This document shows positions 20,601 through 27,940 of a stretch of DNA of 27,940 bases, one piece after another; within the stretch, counting starts at the first letter, position 1, and every line of letters begins with the position of its first letter. The translations under genes were made by a program, and so were the position numbers. The DNA is from Temnopleurus reevesii. Its lineage: Eukaryota > Echinodermata > Echinoidea > Temnopleuroida > Temnopleuridae. The stretch covers positions 190,339 through 218,278 of the forward strand of contig BQKZ01000240.1 of assembly GCA_036244855.1 (NCBI GenBank), in the 5' to 3' direction. The notes below the pieces were generated by a model. That model saw only the letters and a program-made list of their open reading frames with translations, searched no databases and was not told the DNA's origin.

Positions 20601-20907
20601 TACACCCCAAGTTTCAATGTACATCAGTAAATGCAGTACATTGGACTAGCGTCAAGTGCTTCTCATCAACATATTCCATTCGTCCGATCGCATCAGTGAA
20701 TGTTGTAGATTATTAAAGTGAAATACTAGGAGTTTTTGAATTGATCGAGTGGCTATATTCTGAATCGAGGGAGTAATCATATACCATAGGGATGGGAGGA
20801 TGAGTCACTCCTCGGGGTTGGGACACTGATCACTTTTGGGAAATTTATACTCAATATTGGGTTAAAGAAGAGGAACCTTTTTGGCGGGGGATTCGTGGAA
20901 TTTTTAA

Positions 20908-20918
20908 GGGGGGGGGGG
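20908..20918. repeat. G11 homopolymer
   Basis: Eleven G directly upstream of repeat K copy 2. Confidence 0.9.
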
Positions 20919-20930
20919 TATTCAATCAAC

Positions 20931-21080
20931 ATGATATAAACTATTTCCGTACATAAAGTGGGTCATGGGACAATAGATCCGCACGCCGTCTATTGAAATG
21001 TGTGAACACAACAATCACAAGCCGGTTTCGTTTTGATATCATTACAAAGGAGCATTGAATTGGTGTTCGATGTAATTTTA
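20931..21080. repeat. Repeat K, copy 2
   Basis: The fullest copy: ATATAAACTATTTCCGTAC, GGGTCATGGGACAATAGATC, AAATGTGTGAACACAACAAT, CACAAGCCGGTTTCGTTTTG and GCATTGAATTGGTGTTCGA. Confidence 0.8.
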
Positions 21081-21802
21081 AGAAAATGCATTACATCGTC
21101 TTAATCTATGTTTGAATAGTTATAACATTTTTATAAATCTTACCTTTCCGACTTTAGTTTTGTACCAATGTGATATGTGAAAGAATGTGTTTTATTTCCT
21201 GTTCATCAACATTATGAATCTATCTTACATATGAAAATACCTTGGCCGAGAAACCGGATTCTAAATTTCCTATCGATTTTTCTTGCTGTCAAACGCGAGG
21301 CACATAGCTCTAGGCCTGATAACGCAATACTCTCATCATTCACTCCAATATTAAATTGATTGTGACAGATGAATGTAGAATGCACATTTTGTGATGATAA
21401 TTTTCCTTGAATTATTTCACACATTGACATTTGTTTAAACCGATGTCTACAGTGATTCTGTGATGCCCATAGACTTTGTAAAGAGACTTTTCGGTTCCAG
21501 TAGCCAATGAGTTAATACACAATGCATTATATTCATGCGTAAGAAGCTTTGGGATTAGTTTGAATAAATTCATTAGTTAATTAATTCATTCATTCATTCA
21601 AATTCCATATCGAATGATGAAAAGAAATGAGGGAAGCAGATGAAAAAGCAAATTTTCTGTTTTCAAAATCATGACTTCTGAGAAATAATAAAATTTTGCT
21701 ACGTTTCGTCGATATGGAGTTCTCGCGTCTGGGTTTCAATTGAATTATTTAATTACACATTTTCATCGGAAAACACGAAATGACTTTAATACTAAATAGG
21801 GT
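21081..21802. other. Unassigned AT-rich stretch
   Basis: Two overlapping short frames at 21177-21430 on opposite strands have no motif. A CATT-rich patch lies at about 21570-21600. Confidence 0.45.
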
Positions 21803-21914
21803 TAAAATATTTTCACAGTGATAAAATGTGTCATGGTACAATAGCGCGTTAAATGTGTTAACAGTTTTAATTCCGCGATCGCATTATTAAAGCTAAGTAC
21901 ACCTGTGCGATTAG

Positions 21915-22130
21915 GCGGGTTTACTTATATATTTCAATCTATGTGCGTTTAACGTAGTCACATGGTATTCCATAGACCGGTTGATAACAATAAGAATACA
22001 ATAGTTGGAATCCAGTTTGCATACATTACTTGTTGCTATGTTGGGGAAGCCTCGGACAAGCTTTCTGTTTGTCAAGAACAACCTTTGTGTTAGAGGTATG
22101 CATAAAATGTGCATCTATTAGTAAACCCGA
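21915..22130 (-). repeat. FK interspersed element, copy 3
   Basis: It has the clearest termini of the family: GCGGGTTTACTTATA at the left and TATTAGTAAACCCGAC at the right. The core GTTTGCATACATTACTTGTT and GGGAAGCCTCGGACAAGC is shared with the copy at 17286. The minus-strand frame at 21911-22114 contains VRGFPNIAT and NVCKL. It lies inside the TTAA-type MITE. Confidence 0.8.
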
Positions 22131-22243
22131 CTATTGAAACGGGCGATGGCTGATGAATCGGTAAAATACAGATTATACGTGCAGCACAAACGCAGGTTTT
22201 CCAACTCGTCTTCGCGCTGCGCGTAAAGAAGCTTTCCAATTGA

Positions 22244-22283
22244 TCAGCCTTCGTCAGCCTTCGTCAGCCTTCGTCAGCCTTCG
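22244..22283. repeat. Four copies of a 10-bp unit
   Basis: TCAGCCTTCG is repeated exactly four times. Confidence 0.97.
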
Positions 22284-22357
22284 TTCACATCGATTCGCAA
22301 AGGTGTGAGGGAGCTTTTCCACAAACCGGCTTCGATTTCAACATAGCAATACAAAGT

Positions 22358-22940
22358 TTCTTTGAAAATTTGTTCCAGTCAATTCACAAAAATGAATAAT
22401 TGCATTTTAATCATAATTGAGTTATTTTTATGATGGAGCAAAAAGAAAGTAATGACCCGCGCTTTGCAAATGTTCAATCTATCCAACCGTTGCTATTCAG
22501 AGACACCATAGATGCACCTGCCCATGTGCGCGCTGTCCGTATATCAATCCATCGTGATAGGTATGTTATTCAAGTGATGTTATCATTGACTACCGAACAT
22601 CAACAACCACCTGTTCATTCCTGAGATGTAACTTTCATTTTTAATTGCATTCCTGGCATTTTATTAATCAATTAATGATGGTACGCCCTGAAAATGAAAT
22701 GCTTTTTAGCATTTTAGGTACTCGTGTAGGAACTGACCGCAGAGTGCTAATTTTCTTTAACCTACAGTGCTATTCTAACAAAATTTAGTATGAGTTGCTT
22801 AGAAGGTGTATTAAAACTAGCACTGATTGTTTTATCTATGTGAACACGTCAGATTTTAAAACTGCACTAGATTCATAATAAGTATTATTCCATTCCAGTT
22901 ATAGATTACTATCAAACTAATTCATTACTGGTGTTTTCTA
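22358..22940. other. Unassigned stretch
   Basis: A 64-residue frame at 22430-22624 shows no motif. A small AAATGC/GCATTT hairpin lies at about 22699-22717. Confidence 0.45.
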
Positions 22941-23010
22941 ACAGTTATGATAATGATAATGATAATAATGATGATAATAATAAATGGACCTTAATTAGAT
23001 GCTCAATGCG
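22941..23010 (-). mobile_element. Possible SINE/L2-type tail fragment
   Basis: Read on the - strand: CTGAGCGCATTGAGCATC, then ATTTATTATTATCATCATT. The GCGC.TTGAGCA word plus the ATT-rich tail suggests the same tail type as at 26416, but the body is not recognisable. Confidence 0.4.
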
Positions 23011-24128
23011 CTCAGAGCAAATTTGTGGTATTAGCCAATATTAACACCGATAATATGGTTTTTACTGTGCATAAACAAGCGCTCCAACTCGCTCCCACCG
23101 TCTAATATTTCCTGGCCTCTGTATAATTTTCAATGTCAAGCGATAAAAGCAGGTCAATAACCAATTGAATACCTCACGAAAGTTATTCCGCGATTATACC
23201 GAAAATAAATTGGTCATTATTATAAATTGACAGGAGTCGTTATAGGTTGGTTTATACGATTAATGGCCGTAGCGAATTGCAATTGACCACATTTATAATA
23301 ATTGAAACGGTAAGGCGAGTAAACGCTTTTATATTTTGTGGTTAATATAACACGCTATATTGAAGTAATATTGTGGTTAATTGAAATATTTATTGTAATT
23401 TTCTCTGCATACCTATACTATCTGTTGCACATGTATTTAAGGTTTGGTAACTTTACGGGAAAAGTATGAAAAAAAAATATTGGAGATCTATTTTCATATT
23501 GTATTGTGTCATATTATCTCCATTTAAATTTACACTTCATTTATGGATACAGTTTTTTTCTACGGTGAATGTGATAAATTACGGTAAATTCCTCTACTTA
23601 GACAGAAAAGGGAAGCCTCAAATATTTTTACCTTTAATAATTGACGTTTAATAGTACACTGTAAAAAATTCTTGTATACTGTTTGTTTTTCTCTGTATAA
23701 ATATGAACTGTTGGATTTGGGTGTATGATATGATTAGAGAATCTAGAGAAATATTTATAACAAATAACAACGTATTTAATGAGAAATTCGTATGTTGCGC
23801 AGTGTTGGGTATATATATTAGTTTTACCCAACCTAAGAGTATAAGGTTGTAACTGCTCTAAAAAAGTGGGTCACATAACACGGCTCAACCAGTTGTTCAT
23901 TGCTGGCTGTATGTATGTAATAAAAGAAATTACCCGATTTAGGACGAAGTTCAACGCTCGTGGGTGGAGCAATCACGTGATAAATCATATTGTAATTGTC
24001 TCGTAGTGGAAGTATCATATTGCAATTTAACGAGACCAGACGAGACGAGATCGAGACGCGAGATTTATCCACATGCTTCCTTCCGATCGAGTTTTATGTA
24101 TCAATCTCTCCTACAGAAATCCCTTAAA
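23011..24128. other. Gene-free AT-rich stretch
   Basis: Holds a perfect 8-bp hairpin at 23804-23832 (GTTGGGTA..TACCCAAC) and, at 23652, TACACTGTAAAAAATTC, which resembles a CACTGCAAAA MITE end without a partner. At 24028-24062 GAGAC words repeat. No gene. Confidence 0.45.
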
Positions 24129-24313
24129 GCTGGGTGGTGTTTCACCAAGTCGTTCTTAAAGTTATGCACGACTTTAAGAAAGACTGGGTACGTTAACGAG
24201 TGTAATACGCGTAAGATTCTCGATCATCAGGATCATTCAGCACAAGAACTTGTACCAGTCGTGCGTAAAGTAGTTTTTACGGTCTTCTTATATTGGTGAA
24301 ACACCGCCCGGGT
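24129..24313. mobile_element. MITE-like element with GGTGTTTCACCAA ends
   Basis: GCTGGGTGGTGTTTCACCAA at the left and TTGGTGAAACACCGCCCGGG at the right are inverses. Inside, GTTCTTAAAGTTATGCACGAC pairs loosely with GTCGTGCGTAAAGTAG. Length is about 185 bp. The 111-residue + frame at 23964-24299 runs through it and shows no domain, so I do not call it a gene. No second copy in the window. Confidence 0.75.
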
Positions 24314-24549
24314 TTACATTTCCGATCAGATCAATGATAGCAATATTAAGGTCCATTTATGTTGGGCGTTACAGCAGCAAAAGCCAATATTTTAGCGTTC
24401 ATAAATTTTAGCGAATTCACTGAATTTCAGACTTTGTTTGGGGAATATATCCACAAGGAAAGAAACTAGGTGCTCATTTAATTTATACTTGGTATTCATA
24501 TTGTGGAACATCTGAAAATTGTTAAAACAGCACCAATTTCAAATTAAAC

Positions 24550-25330
24550 TGATTCAAATGTTGTTATTTCTATATAGTTTTGTTTCAAATACTGTTTTAT
24601 TCCATTCTTGTGTTAAATTGCTAATGTTATGATGTTGCACTTTATAAACACTGAGTGTTAAATCAAAACGCCATGTGAAAATGCTCCATTCCAATAATGT
24701 TAGTTTGATGTAGTGTTTTTTTAATACGATGAATTTTGTTCCACTTTGATGATAATTTGCATTCAATCGCCGTTGTTTGTTAACAGCGTTCCCGTATTAA
24801 TAATGACATTTTTATAATAATGACATTTTTATATATAGCTAAGCGGCTCGAGAGACCGTGCTGCCTCGTTGATGGCGCGATACAAAAATTATTACAAATT
24901 ATTAACACCGAGTCTGTTTTGTACTGACACCCTGGTTAGGGGTGTATAATACGTTCATATCTACAGTAGCAAGTCTCTCTTCCGCGCAGCGTAACACGTT
25001 GCAATGTGCGCACTGTGAGATATGAATACACCCCAGTCAATGGCGTAATTTTTGCATATATAGCTTTGTCTTAAATGCGATGTATTTTATTCCACTTACG
25101 CGTTAAATTGCAATCAATCTATGTTGTTGGTTAACAATATACAACGTTGGTTACCAATGTTCTGATGTTGCACTTAATGAGCACCTAGTTTTAAATCAAA
25201 ACACCTTGTGAAGATGCCTTATTCTAATGGTGTTATTTTGATATGGTTTTGTTTTAAATGCAATGTGCTTGATTCCATTTTGGTGTTAACTTGCTATCGT
25301 TCGCCGCTATTGCCTACCACTGATATATCA
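24550..25330. repeat. Diverged tandem array, upstream part
   Basis: A block close to TAGTTTTGTTTTAAATGCRA, then TGTATTTTATTCCA and GTGTTAAATTGC, appears near 24566, 24702, 25056 and 25236. GATGTTGCACTTTATAAACA-type sequence appears at 24631 and 25163. GGTGTATAATACGTTCATAT at 24941 matches the later units (25380). Spacing is irregular (about 135, 355 and 180 bp), so deletions or rearrangement have scrambled the periodicity. Confidence 0.7.
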
Positions 25331-26237
25331 CATTATAAACACCGAGTCGATGCAAAATAAACGGCCCAGATTTTTGGAGTGTGTATAATACGTTCATAAT
25401 CTACTGTAGCAAGTGAGTCTATGGCGTAACACGTTGAGCGCACTGCAAGATGTGAAGATGCCCCATTCTATACACATCTATACAGTAACTACCAATGTGT
25501 TTGCATGACGTTTTAGCCCCAGGGGAGAGAAACAGTCTTTGTCACATTACATTCGCATTCACCCGGACACTAAAGTGTCATCTACAATAGACTGCATAAG
25601 GCACCACTATGTGTCTTCTAAGCATTCACTATAATACACCGAGTGTTCAATCATAACAGTTTGGTGTATATACTATTTTCATATCTACAGTAGCAAGTGA
25701 GTCTATGGCGTAACACGTAGAGCACACTGCAAGATGTGAAGATGCCCCATTCCATACACGTCTATACAGTACCAATGTGTTTGCATGACATTTTACCCCC
25801 AGGGGGGAGAAACAGTCTTTGTCACATTACATTCGCATTCACCCGGACACTAGAGTGTCATCTACAGTATAGCTATATGGAGCTTCACTACCGATCTAGC
25901 TACGCACAAAGGAATGACCGAGTAAAATCGACAACATTTCCTATAATAATTACAGATCAGAAGAGTATTTCACAAATATACTCATCATGATCTTCTGTGT
26001 CATGACTGTGTCATTGTACTTAGACCATTGATTATAGTTATCTTCAAGGTGTTTTGTTATAACTCTGTATAAGTACATGTTGAGAGAGAGAAACAGTCAC
26101 TTGACATTCTACCATGCAGACAACACTAGAGTATCATCCGTAGTAGACTGCATGCATTGGGCGCCACTACCGCCATCGGTACACGCTAAAAAAATTCCGA
26201 GTAAAATCGAAAAAAATCCAGTATAATGTCACTTCTT
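25331..26237. repeat. Tandem array, 281-bp period
   Basis: GAGAAACAGTC recurs at about 25528, 25808 and 26089 (steps of 280 and 281 bp). GTGTATA at 25381 and 25664 gives 283. Units one and two are nearly identical over GCAAGTGAGTCTATGGCGTA, CACTGCAAGATGTGAAGATG and CACATTACATTCGCATTCAC. The third keeps only the second half (ACACTAGAGTATCATCC, GTAAAATCGAAAAAAATCC). The frame at 25736-25990 lies in it and is not a gene. Confidence 0.9.
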
Positions 26238-26334
26238 GACCCTGTAGCAGAAAGTCATTATGTATGAAACATGTGGTTTTTTTGTAGACTTGCGATTAGA
26301 ATTTATCGTAAGTTTGGTTGCATGTTTTATGTGA
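26238..26334. mobile_element. Relic of the GTAACATAAAA-ended element
   Basis: AGACTTGCGATTAGAATTTA, then TCGTAAGTTTGGTTGCATG and TTTTATGT, aligns directly with the right half of the element at 8655-8786. The left part (CCCTGTAGCAGAAAG) is a possible decayed end. Confidence 0.6.
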
Positions 26335-26407
26335 TGAGTGTTTCATAAGAATACTCATCTAATGTGTCATGATAGTGTCACACTCCTATCTTTGAATCAT
26401 ATTTTTT

Positions 26408-26550
26408 TTCGTTGAAATGCCATGTGCGCTGGTGGCTGCCGGGCTAAAGCCATGGTAATAAATGCAAAGCGCCTTGAGCACTCAGCAATGAGAGTGGATA
26501 CGTGTGCTATATAAATTGCATATATTATTATTATTATGTATTATTATTAA
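26408..26550 (+). mobile_element. SINE, 5'-truncated
   Basis: ATGCCATGTGCGCTGGTGG, AAGCGCCTTGAGCACTCAGC, GAGTGGATACGTGTGCTATA and TAAATTGCATATATTATT match the 3' half of the minus-strand SINE at 13114-13592 at roughly 80 percent by eye. The tRNA-like head is absent. It ends in an ATT-rich tail. Confidence 0.8.
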
Positions 26551-26746
26551 AACAGAAGAAAAAAATATTTCGTAAGTCTGCTTGTATGATTGACTTCAAA
26601 TAGCACGGCGTTTTTGCCATCTTTCTCTGCATACATCTATTAATTAACTTTTACAAACTGTTTCCTAGTTCAAGTAATCTTATATCAGAAAACGAATTTT
26701 AAGTGGTGTTCTTACACTTTTCTCATGTTACACTTTACTGACACCG

Positions 26747-27138
26747 ACGTTGCATAAAAGTAGTGTCCTATGTCAGCATTCGAAGAGCCGAAGAGATTGT
26801 TATTGTCCTCGAGGGTTAAAAGAGATAATCCACTTTGTACCCTTATGATCTTTCAATTTAGCTACTTCATTGTAGACCTCATAAATCAACATGAGGTGGT
26901 CGGTATAACCTATTGCTGATTTTCAATGTCACAAGTGCAATTCCAAATCCGGGGAGTAATGTAAAAGTGATGATTTTAAAAAAAAGGCATGTCTTTGTTT
27001 CTAGTTTAAGTTCATTTTTATGTCCCACTAATCGAAAAAAAGATATAAATATCCAAAGTGGCAAGGGATAATTCTAGGTATAAGATAAAATGTAGAGCTA
27101 TACTAGTCAAATGAACCTAAACCAGGATTATAATACTT
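26747..27138. repeat. 404-bp tandem duplication, unit 1
   Basis: From ACGTTGCATAAAAGTAGTG to CCAGGATTATAATACTT, repeated from 27151 with only about 20 differences and a few A-run length changes. The most changed part is about 26900-26990. The minus-strand frame at 26879-27064 is disrupted in the second unit, which argues against coding. Confidence 0.97.
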
Positions 27139-27150
27139 ATAATATATAAT

Positions 27151-27538
27151 ACGTTGCATAAAAGTAGTGTCCTATGTCAGCATTCGAAGAGCCGAAGAGA
27201 TTGTTATTGTCCTCGAGGGTTCAAAGAGATAATCCACTTTGTACCCTTATGATCTTTCAATTTAGCTACTTCATTGTAGACCTCATAAATCAACATGAGG
27301 TGGTCGGACCAACCTATATTTGATTTTTAATATCACAAGTGCAATTCCAAATCCGGATAGTAATGTGAAAGTGATGATTTAAAAAAAGATATATGTTTGT
27401 TTCTAGTTTAAGTTCATTTTTATGTCCCACTAATCGAAAAAGATATAAATATCCAAAGTGGCAAGGGATAATTCTAGGTATAAGATAAAATGTAGAGCTA
27501 TACTAGTCAAATGAACCTAAACCAGGATTATAATACTT
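27151..27538. repeat. 404-bp tandem duplication, unit 2
   Basis: Direct copy of 26747-27138, separated from it by the 12-base junction ATAATATATAAT. About 95 percent identical by eye. Confidence 0.97.
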
Positions 27539-27940
27539 GTTATAATCATCAACCTTCTTTCTTTCTTTTCTTAGCATTCCGTTCATTAGTTTAATAAATA
27601 TATCCACCAGTAGAAAGAGTACAGATTATTGATTATTTCATTTTCTCAAGAAGATTCTTTCCTCAATGTGTAATTCCAGTCAAATGATAGCAGTTGTTGT
27701 TGGAAGATCCTTTGTAAATGGGAATAATATTCATCTGTTGAGTTATGAATATCAGAGTGTACACACTGAGGAAAATATTTTTACACTCAAATGTAAAATT
27801 TTGCAAGATGATTTGGACTGTACTTAAAAGTAATTTTATGAAATTACGAAATTACTATCTAGCCACAAATTTATATACATGTATATATAGCATCAATAAT
27901 TTTCATACACGTTACCTATGTCACTGTTATTGTGGATGGG
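27539..27940. other. Unassigned end of window
   Basis: AT-rich. TACACACTGAGGAAAATAT at about 27759 resembles a TA-flanked MITE end, but no inverse partner occurs before the window ends. No gene. Confidence 0.4.

Larger units (their letters stand above)
21887..22318. mobile_element. TTAA-type MITE, copy 4 (interrupted)
   Basis: The left end TTAAAGCTAAGTACACCTGT, followed by GCG, pairs with the right end CGCAAAGGTGTGAGGGAGCT, followed by TTT. Both fit the family ends TTAAAGGCC.ACTCACACC and TTTGCG. The inner arm sequence has diverged beyond recognition, and an FK element and a 10-bp tandem repeat fill the centre. Supported mainly by the 23-25 base ends and by the interruption of repeat K. Confidence 0.55.
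21803..22357. repeat. Repeat K, copy 3 (split)
   Basis: The left part TCACAGTGATAAAATGTG, TCATGGTACAATAG and AAATGTGTTAACA aligns to K copy 2. The right part resumes only at about 22319 with CACAAACCGGCTTCGATTTC and AGCAATACAAAG. The 430-450 bp between is a TTAA-type MITE holding an FK element. Confidence 0.55.

Noticed and set aside
22244..22283. CRISPR-like array
   Set aside because: The 10-bp units are directly adjacent with no spacers; it is a simple tandem repeat.
23652..23810. Element between TACACTGTAAAAAATTC and GCGCAGTGTTGGG
   Set aside because: The inner sequences are not inverted copies, so it is only a weak resemblance to CACTGCAAAA-type ends.
23964..24299. 111-residue + strand frame
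   Set aside because: It runs through an inverted-repeat element, has no recognisable domain, and lacks homologous frames elsewhere in the window.

Overview
This window looks like AT-rich, gene-poor animal DNA built almost entirely from repeats. I found no protein-coding gene, rRNA, functional tRNA, snRNA or CRISPR array that I can support. The longest open frames fall inside microsatellites or polypyrimidine tracts, and the rest are short and show no recognisable domain. The abundance of short inverted-repeat elements, long trinucleotide microsatellites and a tRNA-headed SINE with an L2-like 3' tail (a GCGC..TTGAGCAC..GCTATATAAA-type end followed by an ATT-rich run) suggests a marine invertebrate, most likely an echinoderm such as a sea urchin. 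That assignment is inference.

Layout. 1-5650: a (CTA)n block with a 105-bp higher-order duplication, a 560-bp polypyrimidine tract, a copy of an interspersed element here called FK, a (GAT)n tract with a purine-rich flank, an 89-bp tandem duplication, a TTAA-type MITE with an A-rich core, and a (CAT)n tract. 5950-8035: a second TTAA-type MITE, then a 1.5-kb diverged tandem array with 266-bp and then 338-bp periods. 8650-13660: inverted-repeat elements, a run of 32 G, a C19 run ending in the window's only N, and three copies of a long-TIR element (TIR2). The third TIR2 copy holds a minus-strand SINE, which itself holds a TA-flanked MITE. 14180-16630: a mosaic of duplicated segments (P, Q, R) ending in a third TTAA MITE. 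17280-22360: more FK copies, a CAGGG-ended MITE, and a repeat (K) present three times; the third K copy is split by a nested TTAA MITE plus FK insertion. 24129-26550: a GGTGTTTCACC-ended MITE, a 1.7-kb tandem array with a clear 281-bp period at its end, and a plus-strand SINE of the same family as the one at 13 kb. 26747-27538: a recent 404-bp tandem duplication.

The genes-work-together question does not apply. The biology visible here is turnover of non-autonomous DNA transposons, SINEs and satellites. The most informative observations are the two nested insertion stacks (13.0-13.7 kb and 21.8-22.4 kb), the four-member TTAA-ended MITE family, and the colinear open frame shared by the three FK copies.
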